Made by a program: the position numbers and the translations under genes
Notes under the pieces: generated by a model
What the model saw: the letters and a program-made list of their open reading frames with translations, nothing else
Databases searched by the model: none
Told to the model about the DNA's origin: nothing
Part shown: positions 51,937-59,251 of the stretch, piece after piece
Position numbering within the stretch: the first letter of the stretch is position 1
Layout: every line of letters begins with the position of its first letter
DNA from: Bryobacterales bacterium
GTDB lineage: Bacteria; Acidobacteriota; Terriglobia; Bryobacterales; Bryobacteraceae
Reading direction: 5' to 3'
Assembly (NCBI GenBank): GCA_003170295.1
Contig: PNAJ01000045.1
Span: 26,740-85,990 of the forward strand
Length of the DNA stretch: 59,251 nt

Positions 51937-52833
51937 TTAGGGAACTACATCTCCATAATAGCCGCTGCGCGTCGAGGCCCGCAAATCCCCGCGCTTCAGC
52001 TCCACTTTCACCGGATGAAATCGCGGCGCGTCCTTCGGCTGATCCTTCGGATAGTAACCGATCATGTACTGCGTGCGCAGGTCCAGCAGAATTTCGCCAA
52101 ACGCCTTGTCCAGCCCGGCGGCATCCGACGGATAAAACACGCGCCCTCCAGTGTTGGACGCGAATTGCATCAGAGTATGCTCGCCGCCGATATTGCGGCC
52201 CGCATCGCTTTCGATGGGCACCACGATAATCGGATAGATCACAGCGTCAGCCTTCTGCGCGGCCTCCAGAGCGTCGTGATATTTGTAATGGCTGGTGGTG
52301 TCGCCTCCATCGCTCACGATCACCATCACGTGCCGCCCCTCACGTCCCTGCAAATCATGCCCCGCGAAATGCACCGCGTCGTAAAGCGACGTGCCCGCCG
52401 TTGGCTTAATCCTCCCCAGCTGATCCACAAGCTGATTCAGGCTTCGCGTGAAAACGCGCATTCGGGTTACATCGTAGTTGAACGAGTACAGCGCAGCCAT
52501 GTCGCCGGCGTTGCCTTCTCTAAGAAGCGCCTTGAAAAACTTCCCGATGGAAGTAGTCTCGTAGCGAATGTCCTTCAGCGTGGACCCGCTGGCGTCCACC
52601 AGCACGGCAACAGACAGCGGCATCGTAGTCTGATGCTCAAACACCGCGACCTCCTGCTTCACGCCGCAATCGTAAACGTTAAATTCGTTGCGCTCGAGCG
52701 AGCCGACTAAATCCCCCGCCTGATTCTTCACGCTGACCAGCAGCCGCACCAGCTTCACATGCACCGTAAACGTCGATTGCGCCGCCAGCGTCATCGCCAA
52801 GAGCAGAACCAACGCGACAGTCCGCGAAAACAT
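51937..52833 (-). CDS. VWFA-related acidobacterial domain protein (secreted)
   Basis: 298 aa from the ATG at 52833, which opens the signal peptide MFSRTVALVLLLAMTLAAQ; the frame extends to 52953 without a leader. A short beta region (FTVHVKLVRLLVSVKNQAGDLVGSLERNEFNVYDCGVKQEVAVFE) is typical of this acidobacterial family, then the von Willebrand A domain begins with the metal site VAVLVDASGSTLKD, followed by TAGTSLYDAVHFA and IVSDGGDTTSHY. It probably mediates metal-dependent adhesion or protein binding outside the cell. The start codon and ribosome binding site lie in one arm of a 30-bp inverted repeat (52824-52934). Confidence 0.93.
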   Translation of the reverse strand: MFSRTVALVLLLAMTLAAQSTFTVHVKLVRLLVSVKNQAGDLVGSLERNEFNVYDCGVKQEVAVFEHQTTMPLSVAVLVDASGSTLKDIRYETTSIGKFFKALLREGNAGDMAALYSFNYDVTRMRVFTRSLNQLVDQLGRIKPTAGTSLYDAVHFAGHDLQGREGRHVMVIVSDGGDTTSHYKYHDALEAAQKADAVIYPIIVVPIESDAGRNIGGEHTLMQFASNTGGRVFYPSDAAGLDKAFGEILLDLRTQYMIGYYPKDQPKDAPRFHPVKVELKRGDLRASTRSGYYGDVVP

Positions 52834-52934
52834 GGGGACTGACCTCTCTGTCCCAAGGCGCGCACTGTCTCTCGCGAAAGCACCACACTCCGTCGACGCC
52901 GCGTGGACAGAGCGGTCTGTCCCCATGTTTTCGC
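52824..52934. repeat. 30-bp imperfect inverted repeat around the VWFA gene start
   Basis: Arm 1 is 52824-52853 and arm 2 is 52905-52934, 51 bp apart, complementary at 28 of 30 positions (first 16 bases GCGAAAACATGGGGAC and last 8 bases CTCTGTCC identical in the reverse complement). In a minus-strand transcript starting upstream of 52934 the arms would pair and cover both the likely ribosome binding site and the ATG at 52833. It may be a translational switch, or a mobile REP-like unit pair. Confidence 0.75.
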
Positions 52935-52949
52935 CCCGTCCGGTGACCC

Positions 52950-53642
52950 TCACGACCCCGCCCTAACCACGGAGTCATCCCACTCCCCGTCGACCCAAAC
53001 TTCGCCGTCGGCGAAATACTCTTTCTTCCACACCGGCACCAGCCGCTTCAATTTATTAATCCCTTCGAACGCCGCGTCAAACGCCGCCTTGCGATGCGGA
53101 GCCGTCGCGATCACCACCACGCTGGTTTCGCCGATCTCGATCCGCCCCAACCGGTGCACCATCGCGATGCGCGAAATCTCGTGCGTCCGCGCGATCTCAG
53201 CTCCGATCTCGGCCATCGTCTTCACAGCCATCGCTTCGTAGCACTCATAATCCAGATACCGCGTCGCCCGACCCTTGGTGTTGTTGCGCGTCACGCCTTC
53301 GAAGGTGACGATCGCGCCGTCCTCGTCTCGTAAAATCCGCCGCGCCAGCGCCGCCGCATCGATCGGATCGCGCGTCAGCGCGAAAAAGTGTTCGTCCGAA
53401 CCGCCACTCACCGGAGGCAAAAACGCTAGCTCGTCGCCATCCGACAACCCAACCGACGGAGCGCAAAATTTCTGATTCACCGCCAGCACAATGCTAGCCG
53501 ACATCTCGCGCAGCAGCGGAAATCGGGCTGCATAAAGATCAAATACACTTGAGGCACGCCCACCCTCGGCAACGTCAATCGAGTCCTCCCGCAGCCCCGT
53601 CACGTCTCGTAAAACGCCAAAAAACAATACCCGGATACGCAC
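52950..53642 (-). CDS. MoaD-MoaE fusion (molybdopterin synthase)
   Basis: 230 aa. Residues 1-~80 are MoaD: MRIRVLFFGVLRDVTG to LAFLPPVSGG, with the usual terminal Gly-Gly. Directly after it comes MoaE: FALTRDPIDAAALARRILRDEDGAIVTFEGVTRNNTKG, YLDYECYEAMA, MVHRLGRIEIGETSVVVIATAPHRKAAFDA, INKLKRLVPVWKKEYFADGEVWV with the active-site lysines. Molybdopterin synthase needs a MoaD C-terminal thiocarboxylate; in this fusion the Gly-Gly is internal, so cleavage or another solution is required. No other molybdopterin gene is in the window. Confidence 0.95.
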   Translation of the reverse strand: MRIRVLFFGVLRDVTGLREDSIDVAEGGRASSVFDLYAARFPLLREMSASIVLAVNQKFCAPSVGLSDGDELAFLPPVSGGSDEHFFALTRDPIDAAALARRILRDEDGAIVTFEGVTRNNTKGRATRYLDYECYEAMAVKTMAEIGAEIARTHEISRIAMVHRLGRIEIGETSVVVIATAPHRKAAFDAAFEGINKLKRLVPVWKKEYFADGEVWVDGEWDDSVVRAGS

Positions 53643-53710
53643 TTGCTGTCATACTAACAGACCGCTGCGGCTGCACTCTGGTTTCATTTAGTTAGCCAGA
53701 CTTCAAGGCA

Positions 53711-53760
53711 ATTGTGGCGCGCGCACTCGTGCGTGCCGCGTCGACACTCGTGTCGCCGCT
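53711..53760. repeat. Short repeat, family D copy 2
   Basis: Matches 27211-27260 at 39 of 50 positions without gaps; the core GCGTGCCGCGTCGACA is identical. It lies in the 194-bp gap between the divergent moaD-moaE and thioesterase genes, 14 bp before a family C unit. Confidence 0.6.
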
Positions 53761-53774
53761 CAGCCGCCCGCACT

Positions 53775-53800
53775 ACCGAGCCGCGACCGCAGGAAGCGGT
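53775..53800. repeat. Short repeat, family C copy 3
   Basis: ACCGAGCCGCGACCGCAGGA followed by AGCGGT; related to 22001-22026 and to the reversed copy 32389-32415. It lies upstream of the thioesterase gene. Confidence 0.7.
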
Positions 53801-53836
53801 ACTCGCGATTAGGCCCGCCCACTACACTAGAGGCTC

Positions 53837-54247
53837 ATGGACTCCGTTAACACCCAGCTCCGCGTCCGCTACGCCGAAACCGACCAGATGGGCGTCGTCT
53901 ACCATGCCAATTACATTATTTGGATGGAAGTCGGCCGCGTCGAGTATTTCCGCGCCCGCGGCATCCGCTATCGCGATATGGAGCGCGACGACGGCATTCT
54001 GCTGGTGGTCGTCGAAGCGCATTGCCGCTATCATTCGCCCGCCCGCTACGACGAAGAAGTCACCATCCGCACTTGGATCGAGGATGCCAACCCCCGCATG
54101 ATCCGCTTCGGCTACGAAATGACGGACTCGACTACTGGATGCCATCTCGCCACCGGCGAAACCAAGCACGTTTTCTGCGGAGCCGATCAGAAACCCAAAA
54201 AGCTCCCCGAAAAATACCGCGCGTCATTTGGGATTATTAAACAATGA
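53837..54247 (+). CDS. YbgC/FadM-type acyl-CoA thioesterase
   Basis: 136 aa, single hot-dog domain. The active-site block is [32 protein letters not shown], with the catalytic Asp in ETDQMG and the HANY motif; [19 protein letters not shown] and [10 protein letters not shown] follow. It hydrolyses acyl-CoA thioesters; in Tol-Pal clusters YbgC-type enzymes act on envelope lipids, but no tol genes are near. The stop overlaps the pgk start (ATGA). Confidence 0.93.
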   Translation: MDSVNTQLRVRYAETDQMGVVYHANYIIWMEVGRVEYFRARGIRYRDMERDDGILLVVVEAHCRYHSPARYDEEVTIRTWIEDANPRMIRFGYEMTDSTTGCHLATGETKHVFCGADQKPKKLPEKYRASFGIIKQ

Positions 54248-55410
54248 GCACACTTTCGATTCGCGACCTGAACTTGCAAGGGAAGCGAGTCTTCATGAGG
54301 GTTGATTTTAACGTCCCGCTAGCACCCGGCGGAAAAGAAATTACCAGCGACAAGCGCATCAAGGCATCCCTACCGAGCATTCAGTACGCGCTCGATCATG
54401 GCGCAGGTCTGGTCCTCGCAAGCCATTTAGGCCGTCCCAAGGGGAAACCGAATCCGGAAATGAGTCTCGCTCCAGTAGCCATCCGTCTCGCGGAATTGCT
54501 GAAAAAGCCCGTGAAAATGGCCCCCGATTGCGTCGGCCCCGAAGTGCAAGCGATGCTGCCGAAACCCGGCGAAGTGTTGCTGCTGGAAAATCTCCGGTAT
54601 CACGCCGAGGAAGAAAAAAACGATCCCGAGTTCTCCAAGAAACTAGCCGCCCTCTGCGACGTCTACGTCAACGACGCCTTCGGCTCAGCCCATCGCGCCC
54701 ACGCATCGACTGTTGGCATGATACCGTTCGTCAAGGAAGCCGCCGCCGGATTGCTGATGGATAAAGAGCTGGAATACCTGGGCAAAGTGACGAAAAACCC
54801 GGCGCGCCCCTGCATTGCGATCCTCGGCGGCGCGAAGGTGTCGGATAAAATCGAAGTGATTCAGAACCTCATGAAAGTAGTCGACAAACTATTGATTGGA
54901 GGCGCGATGGCCTATACGTTTTTACGCGCCAGAGGAGAGGGGATCGGAAAATCGCTGGTGGAAGACGACAAGCTCGATCTCGCCCGCCAGTTGATGGCTG
55001 ATGCAGGCGATAAGTTGTTGCTGCCGCTCGATCATGTCGTGGCATCGGAGTTCAAGGCAGGCGCGGAGAATGAAGTTGTCGACCGCGTACCCGATGGAAA
55101 AATGGGACTCGATATCGGCCCCAAAACCGTCGCCGCGTTTTCGAAGGTGATTGCAGGCGCTAAAACCATCATTTGGAACGGTCCTATGGGCGTTTTTGAG
55201 ATGCCTCCGTTCGATACGGGGACCGTTGCGATTGCGAAAGCTGTCGCTCAATCGGGCGCGATCAGCGTGGTTGGCGGCGGCGATTCGGAAAAAGCCATCA
55301 AATCGGCCGGCGTATCCGATAAAATATCCCATGTCTCGACCGGCGGCGGCGCGTCGCTTGAGTTTTTAGGCGGCGTCGAACTGCCGGGAGTAAAGGCGCT
55401 CGAATTATGA
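54244..55410 (+). CDS. pgk: Phosphoglycerate kinase
   Basis: 388 aa, normal length. The signature [107 protein letters not shown] and [15 protein letters not shown] are all present. It converts 1,3-bisphosphoglycerate and ADP to 3-phosphoglycerate and ATP in glycolysis. It overlaps the thioesterase upstream and the cupin downstream (ATGA both times). No gap gene is adjacent. Confidence 0.98.
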   Translation: MSTLSIRDLNLQGKRVFMRVDFNVPLAPGGKEITSDKRIKASLPSIQYALDHGAGLVLASHLGRPKGKPNPEMSLAPVAIRLAELLKKPVKMAPDCVGPEVQAMLPKPGEVLLLENLRYHAEEEKNDPEFSKKLAALCDVYVNDAFGSAHRAHASTVGMIPFVKEAAAGLLMDKELEYLGKVTKNPARPCIAILGGAKVSDKIEVIQNLMKVVDKLLIGGAMAYTFLRARGEGIGKSLVEDDKLDLARQLMADAGDKLLLPLDHVVASEFKAGAENEVVDRVPDGKMGLDIGPKTVAAFSKVIAGAKTIIWNGPMGVFEMPPFDTGTVAIAKAVAQSGAISVVGGGDSEKAIKSAGVSDKISHVSTGGGASLEFLGGVELPGVKALEL

Positions 55411-55796
55411 AGAAAATAGTGCTGCTTGTACCCTCTATCCTATTGACCGCGATTGCGCTTACACCGCAACAGGCGACGCAACGGATCCCGCAGTTTGAAA
55501 ACGACGACGTGAAGGTCTGGAGGTCGGTGGTGGTGCCAAACTCGCCTCTCACCATGCATCGCCACGACCATGGCCGGGTCATTATCCCGATTGTCGGCGG
55601 AACCATGAAAATCGTGACCCAAGCCGGTGGTTCGGAAACCCACCAGTGGGACATCGGAAAAGCCTACTGGCTCCCCTCGAACCCGCCCAACGAACTTCAC
55701 GCCGACGTGAACGCGGGAAAAACGACCATAGAGGTCATGGTAGTGGAGCTTAAACGACCATATTTCGCTAAAAAAACAGCGTTGCGGAGGCCTTAA
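55407..55796 (+). CDS. Secreted cupin-type protein
   Basis: 129 aa. The leader [18 protein letters not shown] is followed by a single beta-barrel domain: [34 protein letters not shown] (cupin motif 1 with three His) and [23 protein letters not shown] (motif 2 with His). Metal binding is likely; the substrate is unknown. The ATG overlaps the pgk stop, an unusual partner. The stop lies 6 bp from the convergent aceE stop, leaving no room for a separate terminator. Confidence 0.85.
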   Translation: MKKIVLLVPSILLTAIALTPQQATQRIPQFENDDVKVWRSVVVPNSPLTMHRHDHGRVIIPIVGGTMKIVTQAGGSETHQWDIGKAYWLPSNPPNELHADVNAGKTTIEVMVVELKRPYFAKKTALRRP

Positions 55797-55802
55797 ATGA
55801 CC

Positions 55803-58475
55803 TTAAATATGCGCTGGATCTGGCTTCTCGGGGCTAAAACCGAGCTCCGCAATCGCCGCTTGCGCGCGCGTTGCATTAATCGCTCCCGTCCGTGCTAGCG
55901 CGGCTAAAGTCGCTTGCGCGATTGCTTCCGCGGAGATTTCGAAGAACTGGCGCAAGTGCTCGCGATTTTCGCTGCGTCCGAAGCCGTCGGTTCCTAGCGA
56001 TGTTAATCGTCCGCCGATCCATGGCGCTAAACCGTCCGGGATGCTCTTCATGTAATCGCTCGAAGCGATAATTGGACCTTGCGTGCTTCCCATAATCTGC
56101 GAAATATAAGGCACGCGCGGTTCTGATGCGGGGTGGAGGCGGTTCCAGCGCTCTACGGCGAGGCCTTCTTTGCGAAGTTCGCTGTAGCTGGTGACGCTCC
56201 AGACGTCGGTCGAGATCTGGTAGCGCTCTTGCAGAATTTGCTGCGCTTTTAAGGCTTCATTCAACATGGGACCGCTGCCGAATAGTTGGGCTGCTGCATT
56301 TTCGGATGCTTTGTACTTATAGAGGCCGCGCAGGATGCCTTCGCGAATGTGATCGCCTTCGGGCATCGGAGGTTGAGCGTAGTTTTCGTTGTAGACGGTG
56401 AGGTAATAAAAACGGTCTTCGCGCTCCTGATACATGCGGCGGATGCCGTCCTGCACGATTACGGCTAGTTCATAGGCAAACGCGGGATCGTAAATCGCGC
56501 AGGTGGGGACGGCGCTGAACAGCATGGGGCTGTGTCCGTCCTGATGCTGCAAGCCTTCCCCGAGCAGAGTGCTGCGGCCGGCGGTGCCGCCCATTAAAAA
56601 TCCTTTGACGCGGGAATCGGCGGCGGCCCAAACCATATCGCCGACGCGCTGATAGCCGAACATCGAATAGTAAATATAGAAAGGAATCATCGGCACGCCG
56701 TAGTTGGCGTAAGCGGTGCCGGCGGCCAGGAAGGAGGCCATCGATCCCATCTCCGTGATTCCCTCTTCGAGAATTTGCCCGTCCTTGGCTTCCTTGTAAT
56801 AGAGGAGAACGTTGGCATCCACAGGTTTGTACTTCTGACCCTGGCTGGCATAGATGCCGTATTCGCGGAACAACGATTCCATACCGAAGGTGCGCGCTTC
56901 ATCGGGAACGATGGGGACGATATATTTGCTAAGCTCCGGCTGCTTCAGGAGGGCTTTAATAATCGCAACGAACGCCGCAGTTGTGGAGGCTTCGCGGCCT
57001 TTCGAACCGCCGGTGGTTTCATGGAATACTTCGAGCGGCGGCGCGGTCACGTGCGGGAAGTTCGTTTTGCGCACGGGCAGAGGGCCGCCCATCGCTTCAC
57101 TGCGCTTGCGGAGGTACTGCATCTCCGGCGAGTCTTCTGCAGGGCGATAAAACTCCAGATGCTGGACGCAATCGTCGGTAATCGGGATTTTGAAGCGATC
57201 GCGAATCTTCATCATCTCGGGTTCGGCGAGCTTCTTTTGTTGATGGGCGGTGTTGCGGCCCTCGGCCGTTTCGCCGAGGCCGTAGCCTTTTACAGTTTTC
57301 GCGAGGATCACAGTCGGTTTGCCGGTCGTCTCGACGGCGCGCTTGTAGGCGTTATAGACCTTCACGGGGTCGTGGCCGCCGCGACGCAGAGACCAGATAT
57401 CGTCGTCGGTGAGATGTTCGACCAGTTTCAGCAGCTCGGGATATTTTCCGAAGAATTCTTTGCGGATGTATGCGCCGTTTTGCGCGCGGAAGGCCTGATA
57501 TTCGCCGTCGACGCACTCATGCATACGCTTCAGCAAGAGGCCGGAGGAATCGCGGGCCAGCAGGTCGTCCCAACCGGAGCCCCAGATGCATTTGATGACG
57601 TTCCAGCCCGCGCCGAGAAACGCCGCTTCCAGTTCCTGAATGATGCTGCCGTTGCCGCGCACCGGTCCATCGAGGCGCTGCAAGTTGCAATTGACAACGA
57701 AGATCAGGTTGTCCAGCTTTTCGCGGGAAGCGAGGGTTAACGCGCCGAGAGATTCGGGCTCGTCGGTTTCGCCGTCGCCCAGGAACGCCCAAACTTTGCG
57801 TCCGGTCGGCTGGATGACGCCGCGGTTTTCCAGATACTTCATGAAGCGCGCCTGATAGATAGACGCGATGGGGCCGAGGCCCATGGAAACGGTCGGGAAC
57901 TGCCAGAAATCGGGCATCAGCCAGGGGTGGGGATAAGAAGAGAGCCCCTTTTCTTCGCGCAGCTCGTGACGGAAATTTTCTAGATTCTTCTCGCTGAGAC
58001 GGCCTTCCATGAACGCGCGCGCGTAGACACCGGGCGAGGCGTGGCCCTGGAAGTAGACGAAATCGCCTGGATCGCCTTGGTACGAGCCTCGGAAGAAATG
58101 GTTATAGCCGACTTCGAGCATGGTGGCGAGGGACGCATAAGTCGCGATGTGGCCGCCGATGTTGGCATCGTATTTATTGGCGCGCACCACCATGGCGGCG
58201 GCGTTCCAGCGCACCAGGCTCTTGATGATGCGCTCCAGATTGCGGTCGCCCGGATAGGCGACTTCTTCGTCGGTGGTGATGGTATTGGTGTAAGGCGTAT
58301 TCCAACGCAGAGGCGGCTGCACGCCGAAGTTGGCGGCGCGTTCCATGAGTCGATTCAGGAGGTAGCTGGCCCGGTCGGGCCCGGCTGCGTCGATGATTTC
58401 ATCGAGTGCCTCAACCCATTCAGAGGTTTCCTGAGGATTGAGGTCGTCGGGGGCTTCTACTTTTACTTTGAGCAT
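55803..58475 (-). CDS. aceE: Pyruvate dehydrogenase E1 component, homodimeric type
   Basis: 890 aa, the size of AceE. N-terminal ETSEWVEALDEIIDAAGPDRASYLLNRLMERA, then GGHIATYASLATMLEVGYNHFF, the thiamine-diphosphate loop GDGETDEPESLGALTLA with VVNCNLQRLDGPVRGN, KTVKGYGLG, and the C-terminal blocks PFYIYYSMFGYQRVGDMVWAAAD, GRSTLLGEGLQHQDGHS and TLGTDGFGRSENRE-like SLGTDGFGRSENREHLR. It decarboxylates pyruvate and acetylates the lipoyl group of E2. No aceF or lpd gene is in the window; the gene stands alone between convergent and divergent neighbours. Confidence 0.98.
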   Translation of the reverse strand: MLKVKVEAPDDLNPQETSEWVEALDEIIDAAGPDRASYLLNRLMERAANFGVQPPLRWNTPYTNTITTDEEVAYPGDRNLERIIKSLVRWNAAAMVVRANKYDANIGGHIATYASLATMLEVGYNHFFRGSYQGDPGDFVYFQGHASPGVYARAFMEGRLSEKNLENFRHELREEKGLSSYPHPWLMPDFWQFPTVSMGLGPIASIYQARFMKYLENRGVIQPTGRKVWAFLGDGETDEPESLGALTLASREKLDNLIFVVNCNLQRLDGPVRGNGSIIQELEAAFLGAGWNVIKCIWGSGWDDLLARDSSGLLLKRMHECVDGEYQAFRAQNGAYIRKEFFGKYPELLKLVEHLTDDDIWSLRRGGHDPVKVYNAYKRAVETTGKPTVILAKTVKGYGLGETAEGRNTAHQQKKLAEPEMMKIRDRFKIPITDDCVQHLEFYRPAEDSPEMQYLRKRSEAMGGPLPVRKTNFPHVTAPPLEVFHETTGGSKGREASTTAAFVAIIKALLKQPELSKYIVPIVPDEARTFGMESLFREYGIYASQGQKYKPVDANVLLYYKEAKDGQILEEGITEMGSMASFLAAGTAYANYGVPMIPFYIYYSMFGYQRVGDMVWAAADSRVKGFLMGGTAGRSTLLGEGLQHQDGHSPMLFSAVPTCAIYDPAFAYELAVIVQDGIRRMYQEREDRFYYLTVYNENYAQPPMPEGDHIREGILRGLYKYKASENAAAQLFGSGPMLNEALKAQQILQERYQISTDVWSVTSYSELRKEGLAVERWNRLHPASEPRVPYISQIMGSTQGPIIASSDYMKSIPDGLAPWIGGRLTSLGTDGFGRSENREHLRQFFEISAEAIAQATLAALARTGAINATRAQAAIAELGFSPEKPDPAHI

Positions 58476-58598
58476 GAGGGGTACGTCTTAAGGTTAACGG
58501 TTTCGCGGCGGAGTGGGCAAGGGAGGGGGGCGGCAAGAAATAAAATTGGCCGCTGATGAACGCGGATGAACGCCGATAGCGCAGCGCCGTTGCCGGGA

Positions 58599-58613
58599 AC
58601 GGGAATTTCCCGT
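58599..58613 (+). promoter_or_regulatory. Operator-like palindrome before the ParD/ParE pair
   Basis: ACGGGAATTTCCCGT is a 15-bp palindrome with a single central base, 11 bp before the antitoxin ATG at 58625. A site this close to the start would let the antitoxin or toxin-antitoxin complex block transcription. Just upstream, tandem GATGAACGC units (58555-58575) are also present. Confidence 0.5.
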
Positions 58614-58624
58614 ACGCTGAGGTT

Positions 58625-58876
58625 ATGGAACTGCATCTCGCCCCGGAACTGCAAGCGAAGATCGATCAACTGATCAGCGAGAGTGGAATTACGCCGGAGC
58701 AGCTTGTTGAGGACGCGCTGGCGGGTTATATTCCAGAGCTTGCGGGCTCGCGGGAAATGCTCGACGGCAGATATGACGATTTGAAAAGCGGCAGAGTGAA
58801 GCCGATTCCTGGGGACGAGGTTATCGCTCGTTTAGAAGAAAAGAGCAAGGCGCGCCGATCAACACCGGGTTCATGA
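58625..58876 (+). CDS. ParD-like antitoxin
   Basis: 83 aa. The N-terminal half MELHLAPELQAKIDQLISES and TPEQLVEDALAGYI has the strand-helix-helix pattern of ribbon-helix-helix antitoxins; the C-terminal half (REMLDGRYDDLKSGRVKPIPGDEVIARLEEKS) matches the toxin-binding part of ParD/addiction-module antitoxins. The ATG is preceded by GAGG. The stop overlaps the toxin ATG (ATGA), the usual layout with the antitoxin first. Confidence 0.85.
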   Translation: MELHLAPELQAKIDQLISESGITPEQLVEDALAGYIPELAGSREMLDGRYDDLKSGRVKPIPGDEVIARLEEKSKARRSTPGS

Positions 58877-59184
58877 CCGCGTACGATTTTCACCCGGAAG
58901 CAGCGATTGATCTCGATAAGATTTGGGATTTCATCGCTGACGACAGTGTCGACGTCGCTGACAGAGTAGTTTCGGAAATCCTAGGCCGGATCAGCGACCT
59001 CCCGCCTTTTCCACAGCAAGGGCACAGACGGCCGGACCTGACTTCGCGGCCTCTAAGGTTCACAGCGGTGTACGAATACCTGATCGCCTACGCGCCCGAT
59101 CAGAAGCCACTCTGGGTTATCGCGGTGATGCATGGCCGGCGCAGTCCTCGGGTCATGCGGGCGATTCTGAAGGGTCGACAGTAG
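58873..59184 (+). CDS. RelE/ParE-family toxin
   Basis: 103 aa. The fold pattern is FHPEAAIDLDKIWDFIADDS, RVVSEILGRISDLPPFPQQG, LTSRPLRFTAVYEYLIAYAP and VIAVMHGRRSPRVMRAIL, as in ParE-type plasmid-stabilisation toxins. ParE proteins poison DNA gyrase, RelE proteins cut mRNA at the ribosome; RelE catalytic residues are not evident, so ParE is more likely. It is the second gene of the toxin-antitoxin pair. Confidence 0.88.
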   Translation: MTAYDFHPEAAIDLDKIWDFIADDSVDVADRVVSEILGRISDLPPFPQQGHRRPDLTSRPLRFTAVYEYLIAYAPDQKPLWVIAVMHGRRSPRVMRAILKGRQ

Positions 59185-59251
59185 CGGAAGTGCTTTGGGA
59201 AAACTGGGGCATCGAAATGGAGAACACGGGATGACGTGCACCCCTAAAATG

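Overview
The window looks like a chromosomal segment from an acidobacterium of the Solibacter/Bryobacter type. This is inferred from marker families. A PadR regulator overlaps an acidobacterial duplicated orphan permease (ADOP, MacB/FtsX-like) at 19025-21996. A VWFA-related acidobacterial domain protein lies at 51937-52833. Small secreted proteins, PQQ/beta-propeller proteins and S9/M28 peptidases typical of that phylum are also present. The sequence is GC-rich and compact: many neighbouring genes overlap by 4 bp (ATGA), and almost every long opposite-strand reading frame is a shadow. No phage genes, transposase or CRISPR array were seen.

Layout. 1-526 holds nothing I can support. 527-4204 (minus): TPR protein, OmpH/Skp-like chaperone, small membrane protein, GNAT acetyltransferase. 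4326-7890 (plus): miaA, a small secreted protein ending in a clear rho-independent terminator, a FlgO/CsgG-like TPR lipoprotein-type gene and a PP2C phosphatase. 7893-13036: a short AMP-binding enzyme (minus), then a PQQ-propeller protein with EF-hands, an esterase and a methyltransferase (plus). 13075-18959 (minus): M28 peptidase, CCA-adding enzyme, S9 peptidase, metallo-beta-lactamase-fold protein. 19025-21996: padR-ADOP. 22101-23639: a broken alpha-galactosidase-like gene that has lost its catalytic core. 23677-26695 (minus): NIPSNAP protein, YjhG/YagF dehydratase, membrane protein. 26700-27266: a decayed stretch with a three-frame HEAT-repeat pseudogene and several short repeats.

27267-32210 (minus) is a full iscR-S-U-A-hscB-hscA-iscX iron-sulphur operon without fdx, with a good sigma70-type promoter. 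32456-34618 (minus) is an ECF42-type sigma factor behind two YCII/DGPF genes, preceded by a match to the TGTCGA/CGAC promoter reported for that sigma group. 34916-35619: an RRM RNA-binding protein and a small basic protein. 35721-41095 (minus) is a four-gene overlapping operon: secreted protein, orphan family-5 solute-binding protein, NtrY-like histidine kinase, NtrC-like sigma54 activator. I consider it the best candidate for an undescribed sensing system. 41156-43663: SPFH protein, L,D-transpeptidase and a DUF5615/DUF433 toxin-antitoxin pair next to tRNA-Leu(CAG).

43971-48746 (minus) is a sugar/envelope-glycan group: low-molecular-weight phosphatase, NAD epimerase, TIM-barrel isomerase, medium-chain dehydrogenase, glycosyltransferase-methyltransferase fusion. 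48765-50862 (plus): purC, cvpA-like, gph. 50876-53642 (minus): suhB, an Hfq-like gene (separated from miaA), the VWFA-domain protein whose start is caught in a 30-bp inverted repeat, and a moaD-moaE fusion. 53837-55796 (plus): thioesterase, pgk, cupin. 55803-58475 (minus): aceE. 58625-59184: a ParD/ParE-like pair with an operator-like palindrome. At least five families of short, mostly palindromic repeats are scattered through intergenic gaps and one pseudogene stretch. All identifications come from reading the sequence; no database search was run.
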